Shown: in pieces, positions 1-8,100 of the stretch
How positions within the stretch are numbered: the stretch's first letter is position 1
Layout: each line of letters starts with the position of its first letter
Origin: G020348385 sp964538085
GTDB lineage: Bacteria > Acidobacteriota > Aminicenantia > Aminicenantales > Aminicenantaceae
NCBI GenBank assembly: GCA_964538085.1
Contig: CAZIDF010000006.1
Location: 1 to 64,000 of the forward strand
Direction: 5' to 3'
Length of the DNA stretch: 64,000 nucleotides
Notes under the pieces: model-generated
Told to the model about the DNA's origin: nothing
Database searches by the model: none
Seen by the model: only the letters and a program-made list of their open reading frames with translations
Position numbers and translations under genes: made by a program

Positions 1-1998
1 GACACTCTCAGGCCGGATAGATTGAGTTGTTACAGCACCGATTATTGTCAAACCCCGAACATCGATGCCTTGGCATCAAAAGGCGTTGTGTTCGAAAAGG
101 CCTTCGCTCATACACCCACCACGCTCGCTTCCCATGTCAGTATCATGTTGGGCACCACTCCTCTTCATCATGGCATTCACCAGAACGCCAATTTTGTGCT
201 CGCCGAGGATTTTCTCACGCTGGCAGAGCATCTGAAAAACAAGGGCTATTCCACCGGTGCCTTTATCGGTGCGTTCCCGTTGGATTCCCGTTTCGGGCTT
301 TCTCAAGGCTTTGATGTTTATGATGAAGCGTATCCATCCAAATCGGCCTCGGCGTTTGTCTTTCCGGAGCGAAATGCCCGGCAGGTCATCCATTCCGCCC
401 TTGATTGGCTGGAGAAGCAAAACTCCCCGTGGTTTTCATTCGTTCATATCTGGGATCCCCATGCTCCTTATTCTCCCCCCGAACCCTTCAGCGAAACTTT
501 CAAGGATGATCCCTACTCAGGAGAAGTGGCGTACGTAGACTCTGAGATAAAAAAACTGTTCGAAGGCCTGGAGAACAAAGGTTTGCTGGACAATACTCTT
601 GTCGTTTTAACCGCAGACCATGGGGAATCCCTGGGTGAGCACGGAGAATCTACACATGGTTATTTCGCTTATAACAGCACGATTTGGGTGCCTTTGATCA
701 TGGCTGGCCCGGGCATAAAGGCGGCACGCATCGATGAGTATGTCAGCCATATCGATATTTTTCCCACCATCTGCGATTTTCTGGGACTTGAAAAGCCTTC
801 CTTTCTCCAGGGAGTTTCTCTCCTTCCTTTGATGGATGGAAAAAAATGGGCGAAAAGAGGCATTTATTTTGAATCCTTGGTCGCTCACTACAGCAGAGGA
901 TGGGCCCCTTTGCAGGGATATATCCAAGAAAATAAGAAGTTTATCGATTCTCCTCTGATGGAGTTCTACGATCTGGAAGCTGATTTCCTCGAACAAAATA
1001 ATCTGGCCCAAAAAATGGATTTGGGAAGCCAAAAGAAAAACATGGATTCGTTAGTGAACGATCTCACCTCCTCCCAGAAAATCCAAAATCCTCAGCGCAT
1101 GGATAGCGAAACGCGTGAAAAACTCAGGAGCCTGGGATACATATCTTCTTTGGCTCAAAGCAAAAACGAATACGGGCCGGAAGATGATTTAAAAACCCTT
1201 CTGCCGCTCCATCAAAAAAAGACCGCGGCCATTCAAATGTTGGAGAATAATAAGATACCGGAAGCCGTCAAGCTCTTGCATGACATCATCCAGATGCGGA
1301 AGGATTTTCCCGATGCTTACAGCGACCTTGCCCGTATTTATGAGTCTCAGGGTCTTCATGAGGATGCCCTGTCGGTCATGGAAACGGGATTTCGGAATAT
1401 TCAGGAAAATTATGGAATAATCCTGGATTATGGTGTTCTCCTGGTCAAAACAGGGCATTTTGACAAAGGAATCGAGTTACTTCAAAAGGCTGCAGGCATT
1501 ATGGATAATGATCCTGATCCATGGATTCAACTGGGAATGGCATATACGGCAAAAGGGGAATTACAAAAGGCTCTGGAACACTTTGAAAAAGCCCTCACCT
1601 TGGACAGCACCAATGCACTTATTCACGATAATTTGGGTTTTCTCCATTTTTCCATCTATATGAAAACAGGAAAAAACGAGGACAATATTGCCGCATTAGA
1701 AAATTTCCAGAAGGCAGTCGAACTGGACCCCGGCTTGGCTTCTGCCTACAACGGGATGGGCGGAGCTTTTAAAGCGGCGGGCCAGCTCGACACAGCCATG
1801 TCAGCCTGGGAAAAATCGTTGGAACTGCGTCCGGATTTTGGTTTTCCCATGTATAATTTAGGTGTAGCCTACTTGCAGAAAGGAAACAAGGATCGAGCCC
1901 TGAAATATTTTGAGAGATATCTGTTTTTGAATCAAAAGAACCTTTCTCCCGAAGAACGCAGGGAACTAGAGGCCTTGATCCAGAAATGCAAGCGTTGA
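1..1998 (+). CDS. Sulfatase-fold hydrolase/transferase with C-terminal TPRs (5' partial)
   Basis: The frame is open from the first base and reads DTLRPDRLSCYS, matching the internal metal-binding segment ITIDTLRPDRLSCYS of the two downstream paralogues, so the true start lies before the window; the in-frame TTG at 22 is not a start. The N-terminal ~370 residues form an alkaline-phosphatase/sulfatase-superfamily domain with the second metal motif TADHGESLGEHG. The position of the sulfatase formylglycine Cys (CxPSR) reads TLASH, so a Thr replaces Cys and a His replaces Arg; phosphatase or phosphotransferase chemistry is more likely than sulfate ester hydrolysis (inference). Residues ~390-658 are TPR repeats (for example AYTAKGELQKALEHFEKAL). 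It is the first of three tandem paralogues on the same strand. Substrate unknown. Confidence 0.85.
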   Translation, partial: DTLRPDRLSCYSTDYCQTPNIDALASKGVVFEKAFAHTPTTLASHVSIMLGTTPLHHGIHQNANFVLAEDFLTLAEHLKNKGYSTGAFIGAFPLDSRFGLSQGFDVYDEAYPSKSASAFVFPERNARQVIHSALDWLEKQNSPWFSFVHIWDPHAPYSPPEPFSETFKDDPYSGEVAYVDSEIKKLFEGLENKGLLDNTLVVLTADHGESLGEHGESTHGYFAYNSTIWVPLIMAGPGIKAARIDEYVSHIDIFPTICDFLGLEKPSFLQGVSLLPLMDGKKWAKRGIYFESLVAHYSRGWAPLQGYIQENKKFIDSPLMEFYDLEADFLEQNNLAQKMDLGSQKKNMDSLVNDLTSSQKIQNPQRMDSETREKLRSLGYISSLAQSKNEYGPEDDLKTLLPLHQKKTAAIQMLENNKIPEAVKLLHDIIQMRKDFPDAYSDLARIYESQGLHEDALSVMETGFRNIQENYGIILDYGVLLVKTGHFDKGIELLQKAAGIMDNDPDPWIQLGMAYTAKGELQKALEHFEKALTLDSTNALIHDNLGFLHFSIYMKTGKNEDNIAALENFQKAVELDPGLASAYNGMGGAFKAAGQLDTAMSAWEKSLELRPDFGFPMYNLGVAYLQKGNKDRALKYFERYLFLNQKNLSPEERRELEALIQKCKR

Positions 1999-2265
1999 AT
2001 CCCTGTCGTCGGCTAAGAATTTCCTCTTCCAACGGTTGAATTAAAAAAAACGGATGTATTTGATAGAATAGGAGGAGATCGAAAAGAGACCCAAAATGAG
2101 AAAATTCAGTTTGACCATCATCATTTTCTTTTATTGTGTGTCTCTTGCATTTTTTGTCCTTCCCTCTCCTTTGGGGGCCAAAAACTCGGAGAATAATAGG
2201 CCGCAAAATGTCCTCCTCATCACCATTGACACATTGAGACCGGATAGACTGAGTTGCTATAGCTC
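1975..2265 (+). repeat. Direct repeat, copy 1 (gene junction and 5' end of sulfatase-TPR gene)
   Basis: This block holds the last codons of one gene (LIQKCKR), the whole intergenic spacer and the first ~57 codons of the next. It recurs at 4205-4496 with about six differences, all in the spacer or before the ATG; the coding part is base-for-base identical. The identity stops sharply after TATAGCTC. Confidence 0.9.
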
Positions 2266-4228
2266 CGAATATTGTCAAACTCCAGAGATCGATGCACTTG
2301 CGTCCAAGGGTGTTTTATTTAAAAGAGCCTTCGCTCACACCCCCACCACTCTCCCTTCCCATGCCAATATCCTGCTGGGTACCACACCGCTTTATCATGG
2401 GATTCATGATAACTCAAAGTTCAAGGTGTCCGAGAATTTTCTCACCCTTGCGGAACATCTCAAAAACAGCGGATATTCCACCGCTGCTTTTATCGGCGCC
2501 TTCCCCTTGGATTCGCGTTTCGGTCTTTCTCAAGGATTCGATGTGTATGATGCGACTTTTTCTTCCCAAAGCTCCCAGGAATTTTCTCCACCTGAAAGAA
2601 GAGCGGAGGAGGTCGTCCAATCCGCTCTTGACTGGCTCAAAGTGCATGACGACAAATGGTTTTGCTGGATTCATATCTGGGATCCTCATGCGCCTTATTC
2701 CCCGCCCCAGCCTTTTCAAGATGAATATAAACAGGACGCATACTCCGGGGAAGTGGCCTATGTGGATTCTCAGTTGGGAAAGCTTTTCGATTTTATGAGA
2801 ACCAAAGAAATTTGGGCCAACACGCTGATCGTTTTGACCGCGGACCACGGAGAATCATTGGAAGAGCATGGAGAATCCACTCACAGCTACTTCGCTTATA
2901 ACAGCACTCTTTGGGTTCCTTTGATTGTGTCCGGTCCCGGCATAAGCTCCAGGATTGTCGAAGATTATGCCTGCCACACCGATATATTCCCCTCTATTTG
3001 CGATATCCTCGGGATCGAAAAACCTTCTTTTCTCCAGGGAATCTCCCTTTATCCTATGATGAGGGGGAAGGCGGCGGAAACAAGAGCGATCTATTTTGAG
3101 TCCCTGTCACCTCATTACAATCTCGGTGCCGCTCCGCTCCGTGGATTCATACAAGAAGGAAAAAAATTTTTCGATTCACCCTTGGCAGAATTTTACGATC
3201 TGGCGAATGATTTTGAAGAACGGAAAAATCTCGCTTCTCACACCGATCTTAAAAAGCACAAGGAAAAACTAGACGAGATGATCAAGAGATCTTCGACTTT
3301 CCCCGATGAGAGAAATTTAACGCAGGTCGACCGGGATACGCTCGAAAAACTGAGGAGCCTGGGTTATATTTCCCTATCCAGTCCTAAGATCAAGGCCAAA
3401 TATGGCCCCGAAGATGATGTAAAAACGCTTCTTCCTTATCAGCAAAAGCTGGATGAAGCGATCGTTTTGAAGGACGCAGGTAAAGTCGAAGAATTTTTTA
3501 TCTTGCTGAAGGACATCATCGAAGAAAAACGAGATCTGGTTCAGGCGTACATATACCTATTTCGCGCCTATAAGGAACAGGGAAAGCTGGAAGAGGCATT
3601 AGAGATTCTCGCGCTGGGGATCCAAAATAATCCGGATGATTACAATATCGTTTCAAATTATGGTGTTCTTTTAGTCGACTCAGGAAAGTATGACCAGGGA
3701 ATCGAAGTGCTGGAACAGGCATTGGCTCTGGTGGATTTTGATCCTTTGACGTGGAATTATCTGGGATTTGCTCATTGGAGAAAAGGCGAGGAAGAAAAAG
3801 CGTTGGATTATTATAAAAAGTCACTTGCCCTGGATGACACTTTTGCCATGACATACCACAGCCTGGGTGTTTTTTATTTCTCTGTATTTTCGCGGACCAA
3901 AAAATGGGAGGATTATAAGCAATCCATGGAATATTTCAAAACAGCGATCGGTCATGATCCCAATCTGTTTATTGCGTATAAAGCGCTGGGCTTGGGATAC
4001 AGGGTGGGGGGAAGGATCGATGCGGCCATTTCGGTTTGGGAGAAGGCCTTGGAATTAAACCCTGCAGATCATTCGGTAGTTTTAAACTTGGGGCAGGCTT
4101 ATTTAGAAACGGGAAATAAAGCTGAAGCGCTTAAGTATTTCGAAAGATACCTCAAGTCGACCGGCCCCTATCTTGAACCTGAAGAGCGACAAAAAATCCT
4201 AGTTTTGATCCAGAAATGCAAGCGTTGA
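2096..4228 (+). CDS. Exported sulfatase-fold hydrolase/transferase with C-terminal TPRs
   Basis: A 710-residue protein with an N-terminal signal peptide (hydrophobic residues ~5-27, ending SPLGA). The sulfatase-type domain (PF00884-like) carries the first metal motif LITIDTLRPDRLSCY at ~41-55, the nucleophile segment TTLPSHANILLG at ~84-95 (Thr85 where sulfatases have Cys) and TADHGESLEEHG near 250. TPR repeats fill ~430-700. It probably acts in the periplasm or at the cell surface, with the TPR part holding partners (inference). It follows the first paralogue by 97 bases. An AGGAGG-type ribosome-binding site lies ~20 bases upstream and a weaker purine stretch directly before the ATG. The 5' end and upstream spacer are almost identical to those of the next gene, suggesting recent duplication or gene conversion. 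Confidence 0.88.
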   Translation: MRKFSLTIIIFFYCVSLAFFVLPSPLGAKNSENNRPQNVLLITIDTLRPDRLSCYSSEYCQTPEIDALASKGVLFKRAFAHTPTTLPSHANILLGTTPLYHGIHDNSKFKVSENFLTLAEHLKNSGYSTAAFIGAFPLDSRFGLSQGFDVYDATFSSQSSQEFSPPERRAEEVVQSALDWLKVHDDKWFCWIHIWDPHAPYSPPQPFQDEYKQDAYSGEVAYVDSQLGKLFDFMRTKEIWANTLIVLTADHGESLEEHGESTHSYFAYNSTLWVPLIVSGPGISSRIVEDYACHTDIFPSICDILGIEKPSFLQGISLYPMMRGKAAETRAIYFESLSPHYNLGAAPLRGFIQEGKKFFDSPLAEFYDLANDFEERKNLASHTDLKKHKEKLDEMIKRSSTFPDERNLTQVDRDTLEKLRSLGYISLSSPKIKAKYGPEDDVKTLLPYQQKLDEAIVLKDAGKVEEFFILLKDIIEEKRDLVQAYIYLFRAYKEQGKLEEALEILALGIQNNPDDYNIVSNYGVLLVDSGKYDQGIEVLEQALALVDFDPLTWNYLGFAHWRKGEEEKALDYYKKSLALDDTFAMTYHSLGVFYFSVFSRTKKWEDYKQSMEYFKTAIGHDPNLFIAYKALGLGYRVGGRIDAAISVWEKALELNPADHSVVLNLGQAYLETGNKAEALKYFERYLKSTGPYLEPEERQKILVLIQKCKR

Positions 4229-4496
4229 ATCCCCTGTCGTCGGCTAAAAATTTCCTCTTCCAACGGTTGAATTAAAAAAAACGGCTGTATTTGATAGAAT
4301 AGAAGGAGATCGAAAAGAGATCCAAAATGAGAAAATTCAGTTTGACCATCATCATTTTCTTTTATTGTGTGTCTCTTGCATTTTTTGTCCTTCCCTCTCC
4401 TTTGGGGGCCAAAAACTCGGAGAATAATAGGCCGCAAAATGTCCTCCTCATCACCATTGACACATTGAGACCGGATAGACTGAGTTGCTATAGCTC
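4205..4496 (+). repeat. Direct repeat, copy 2 (gene junction and 5' end of sulfatase-TPR gene)
   Basis: Second copy of the 1975-2265 block, with one extra C in the spacer and a few substitutions. It ends at the same codon, beyond which the two genes are only homologous. It marks the unit of tandem duplication or a recent gene-conversion tract. Confidence 0.9.
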
Positions 4497-6462
4497 AAAA
4501 CATGTGCAAACACCCAACATCGACAGCCTTGCCCAGGAAGGCGTGCTTTTTTCTCGAGCCTTCTCCAATACATCCACAACCCTGCCCTCCCACACCAATA
4601 TCCTTTTGGGTACTTCTCCTCTCTATCATGGCGTTCACGACAATCTGAACTTTGTCGTGAGAGAAGATTACCTGACTCTTGCTGAGCATCTCAAAGCTAA
4701 CGGATATGCTACAGCGGCTTATGTGGGTGCCTATCCTCTCGATGCCCGGTTTGGCCTCGCTCAAGGCTTCGATATTTATGATGCGGACTACCCCCATGAT
4801 TATTATTCAGATTTGACCGCTTTGGAAAGGAAAGCCGAAGTTGTTGTAGAAAAAGCTTGTGAGGGATTAAAAGATGTGAAACCGCCCTGGTTTATTTGGG
4901 TTCACTGCTATGACCCTCACCTTCCGTATGAGCCTCCCGAACCATTCAGGAGCCAATTCGCCAAAAATTTGTACGATGGCGAAGTCGCCTATGTCGATCT
5001 CATGATGGGCAAGCTTTTGGATTGCTTGAAGGAACAGCAGGTGTACGATGAGACAGTGATCGTCTTGACCGGAGATCACGGGGAATCTTTGGGGCAGCAC
5101 GGGGAGATAAGCCACGGTTTTTTTGCTTACAACGCGACGATATGGATTCCTCTCATCATAAAAGTCCACGGGATCAAAAGGAACAGCGTCGACCAGTACG
5201 TCAGCCATCTGGATATTTTTCCCACCATCTGTGATGCTGTCGGTATCAAAAAGCCTTCTTTTCTTCAAGGGGATTCCCTTGTTCCGGTGCTGGAGGGGAA
5301 GAAACTGCCCGCCAGGACGATTTATTTTGAGTCCATGTATCCCTTTTATTCCCACGGATGGGCGCCGTTGATGGGTTTTATCGAACGAAACGAGAAGTTC
5401 ATCGAGTCTCCAATTCCCGAGCTGTATGATTTAGAAAAGGACTTCGATGAGATGGCAAATTTGGCAGAACAGACAAAATTGGAGAGATACCGGAAACAAT
5501 TGGAGAGTATCGTTCTTGATCGATCTTCTACCGGTAATGTACACGCTAAAGAAAGGGCAGATCCAGATACGCTGGCAAGGTTGAGAAGTTTGGGCTACAT
5601 TTCCAGCTCCTCCGGTTCTGGAAAAGCTGTTTTCGGACCAGAGGACGATGTGAAAACTCTTCTGCCCATCCACACAAAAAATTTGGAGGCCATGGGTCTT
5701 CATAAAAGAGGAAAGATCCAGGAGGCGATAGCCATTCTCCAAGATGTCCTAAGAGAAAATCAAAACATCGGGATGACCTATGTTTATCTCAGTTCTGTGT
5801 TGGCGGATGAAGGCAGGTTGGCAGAGAGCCTGGACTTGCTGAGAGATGGGCTTTCTAAATTTCCCGAGATGTACGAGATTTACAAGCAGTATGTCAAAAC
5901 GCTGCGCCGGGCCCGGAACTTCGATGAGATCATCGAAAATTTCAACGAAAGAAGCTTCAGAGAAATTCAGGTCGATCCAGAAATTTGGAACCAGGTGGGA
6001 TTTGCCTATGCGATAAAAGAAGATTGGGACAATGCCATACCGGCTTTTGAGCGGGCGATCTCGTTGGATCCCCGATATGCCGAAGCCTTTTTCAATCGTG
6101 GGGAGGCTTTTCTAGCAAAGGCCCAAAAAAACAAAGATCAAAATCTGGCCATGTTGGCCTCGGAGAGTTTCAAAAAAGCCATCGAGATGGATCCGGAATA
6201 TTCTCCTGCTTATTTCAGTTTGGGCAAGGTATACCGGCAAATGGGCAATATGGATGGCGCCATCTACTGTTGGGAAAAGGCGGTCGAATTTCAGCCCGAC
6301 TTCGGGCTTGCTTTGTTTTACTTGGGTGAGGCCTACCTGACAAAAGGTGAAAAAAACAAGGCTTTGGAGATATTTCTGAATCTCAAAAATAATTTTTTTC
6401 CACGTTTTCCCGATGATCTCAAAAAGAAGATCGAATCTTATATCGAACAGTGTAAAAAATAA
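4327..6462 (+). CDS. Exported sulfatase-fold hydrolase/transferase with C-terminal TPRs
   Basis: Third tandem paralogue, 711 residues. The first ~57 codons (signal peptide SPLGA and metal motif LITIDTLRPDRLSCYSS) are identical in DNA to the preceding gene, after which the sequences diverge abruptly. The nucleophile segment is STTLPSHTNILLGTSPLYHG, again Thr instead of the formylglycine Cys; the metal site continues at TGDHGESLGQHGE. TPR repeats occupy ~430-710, including AYFSLGKVYRQMGNMDGAIY. The stop codon lies directly before a run of 100 Ns, but the last 55 bases are repeated after the gap, so the gene is complete and ends with EQCKK. Function as for its neighbours: alkaline-phosphatase-superfamily enzyme of unknown substrate. 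Confidence 0.88.
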   Translation: MRKFSLTIIIFFYCVSLAFFVLPSPLGAKNSENNRPQNVLLITIDTLRPDRLSCYSSKHVQTPNIDSLAQEGVLFSRAFSNTSTTLPSHTNILLGTSPLYHGVHDNLNFVVREDYLTLAEHLKANGYATAAYVGAYPLDARFGLAQGFDIYDADYPHDYYSDLTALERKAEVVVEKACEGLKDVKPPWFIWVHCYDPHLPYEPPEPFRSQFAKNLYDGEVAYVDLMMGKLLDCLKEQQVYDETVIVLTGDHGESLGQHGEISHGFFAYNATIWIPLIIKVHGIKRNSVDQYVSHLDIFPTICDAVGIKKPSFLQGDSLVPVLEGKKLPARTIYFESMYPFYSHGWAPLMGFIERNEKFIESPIPELYDLEKDFDEMANLAEQTKLERYRKQLESIVLDRSSTGNVHAKERADPDTLARLRSLGYISSSSGSGKAVFGPEDDVKTLLPIHTKNLEAMGLHKRGKIQEAIAILQDVLRENQNIGMTYVYLSSVLADEGRLAESLDLLRDGLSKFPEMYEIYKQYVKTLRRARNFDEIIENFNERSFREIQVDPEIWNQVGFAYAIKEDWDNAIPAFERAISLDPRYAEAFFNRGEAFLAKAQKNKDQNLAMLASESFKKAIEMDPEYSPAYFSLGKVYRQMGNMDGAIYCWEKAVEFQPDFGLALFYLGEAYLTKGEKNKALEIFLNLKNNFFPRFPDDLKKKIESYIEQCKK

Positions 6463-6562
6463 NNNNNNNNNNNNNNNNNNNNNNNNNNNNNNNNNNNNNN
6501 NNNNNNNNNNNNNNNNNNNNNNNNNNNNNNNNNNNNNNNNNNNNNNNNNNNNNNNNNNNNNN
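6463..6562. other. Assembly gap of 100 Ns with duplicated 55-base flanks
   Basis: The 55 bases before the gap (6408-6462) are repeated exactly after it (6563-6617). Contigs sharing a 55-base end were scaffolded instead of merged. No sequence is likely to be missing; the true distance between the flanking genes is 155 bases shorter. Confidence 0.93.
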
Positions 6563-6752
6563 TCCCGATGATCTCAAAAAGAAGATCGAATCTTATATCG
6601 AACAGTGTAAAAAATAATAATGGGGAACGTCCCATTCAGTACCACCCAATAAAAATACTGCCGATTCTCATAAACCTGCTTATCGAACTCGCCATACCGA
6701 CCACTGCAAACCATCCCGTAGAAGTGAAAAAAGAGGAGTATGCCATTCGCTT

Positions 6753-8015
6753 TCATGAATTGACTGCCATGTCCCGGACGACTTCAAGGGTTGCATCGAT
6801 TTCAGCTGGGTCGTTGTAGATGTGGGTGCTTTGCCGCACTCCCCGGATGCGGATTTTTTTCCGACGCCACAATTCTTCCATAATGGTGCCCGGTTCCAGT
6901 CCCAAGATGTTGTAAACGGTGATCCCTGCGCACATGTCGGGATGGGGGGATGTTTGGATTTCGACTTTTGGGATCTTTCGCAAACCTGTGCGGAGATAAT
7001 CTCCCAGGTATTTGATGCGCTTGTAAATCCTTTCAGGCCCTATCCGGAAATGAAAATCCAGGGCTGTATTCAAGCCAACCAGGAGAGACAGGTTCCCTGT
7101 CCCCCTTTGGCTGAGGCGATATCCCTCATCTTCGTTGTTGTCCCACTGGCCTGAGGCAAATGTGGTCCAGATATCGGCGATCCGCTCCCTTCGGATATAA
7201 AGGAGCCCTGTCCCGGGAGGGGCCAGCATCCATTTGTGCAAGCTGCTGAAATAAGCGTCGCACCCGATATCTTTGACATCCACCGGGATCTGTCCCACAC
7301 ATTGCGCGCCGTCCAGCACCGTAAAGATGCCTCTTTTTTTTGCCTCGGCACAGATCTCCTTGACAGGCAAGATGGAGCCCGTTCCTGTGACCATGTGGGA
7401 GATGGCGATGACACGGGTATGGGGAGAGATAGCTTTGAGGAAGAGATCGATGATCTGTTCGGGATCGCGGCAGGGATCGGGGAGGGGTACGGGTGTGACT
7501 TTGGTTCCATATCGCTTTTCCCGGACCAGCCAACCGGATCGGCCGCCCGAGTGTTCACGATCTGTCATCAGGACCTCAGCATTTTCATCCAGATCCAGAC
7601 CGTGGGCGATGGTGTTCATGGCCATGGTGGCGTTTTCGGTCAAGGCGATCTCCTCGGTTGTGGCGTTGATCAAACGGCCCACTTTGGCCCGGAGGTCTGA
7701 ATAGGGCTGGTAGCCCGAGATCCAGTCGTCTCCTTTGTAATCCCATTCGGCGATGTCCATGGCCACTTTCTTCATGTGGGCCATCGTGCTCTCCAAAACC
7801 ACGGTGGGCTGGGCGCCAAGGGTCCCGGTGTTGAAAAAAGCTTTGTCCTCTGGCATGGGGAACATCTTCCGGATCTTTTTCCAGAATCCAGGATCGTCCT
7901 GCAATGGGAAGGTCATATCATCGACCTTGCTTTTTGTAAAATCCCATTGCATGCCTATGGGTAAAGCAAAGGCAGAAAGGGTCAGCGTTTTGAGGAAATC
8001 CCTTCGTGTCGTCAT
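6753..8015 (-). CDS. Tat-exported aminotransferase class V (isopenicillin-N epimerase-like)
   Basis: A PLP-dependent fold-type I enzyme of ~420 residues. Starting at the ATG at 8015 it begins MTTRRDFLKTLTLSAFALP, a twin-arginine signal (RRDFLK) followed by a hydrophobic stretch; a GTG seven codons upstream (8036) is a possible alternative. The class V signatures are clear: LDGAQCVGQIPVDV (Asp that contacts the PLP pyridine N) and SSLHKWMLAPPGTG, whose Lys261 should form the Schiff base. Family members include cysteine desulfurases and the CefD epimerase; the exported form suggests a periplasmic amino-acid lyase or epimerase, substrate unknown. It stands alone, with an artefact gap downstream and an opposite-facing spacer upstream. 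Confidence 0.85.
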   Translation of the reverse strand: MTTRRDFLKTLTLSAFALPIGMQWDFTKSKVDDMTFPLQDDPGFWKKIRKMFPMPEDKAFFNTGTLGAQPTVVLESTMAHMKKVAMDIAEWDYKGDDWISGYQPYSDLRAKVGRLINATTEEIALTENATMAMNTIAHGLDLDENAEVLMTDREHSGGRSGWLVREKRYGTKVTPVPLPDPCRDPEQIIDLFLKAISPHTRVIAISHMVTGTGSILPVKEICAEAKKRGIFTVLDGAQCVGQIPVDVKDIGCDAYFSSLHKWMLAPPGTGLLYIRRERIADIWTTFASGQWDNNEDEGYRLSQRGTGNLSLLVGLNTALDFHFRIGPERIYKRIKYLGDYLRTGLRKIPKVEIQTSPHPDMCAGITVYNILGLEPGTIMEELWRRKKIRIRGVRQSTHIYNDPAEIDATLEVVRDMAVNS

Positions 8016-8100
8016 CGTTCGCTTAATGTTAATCACAAGAACTGTATTAACATACTTCGATGATTTGTCAATAGTTCTTTAGGAATCGGCTTTGTAGAGA

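Noticed and set aside
2096..4228. True arylsulfatase
   Set aside because: The formylglycine Cys is replaced by Thr and the motif Arg by His, so the sulfatase mechanism is not supported.
6438..6635. Minus-strand frame running through the Ns
   Set aside because: It is translated through the gap and antisense to the sulfatase-TPR gene end; not real.
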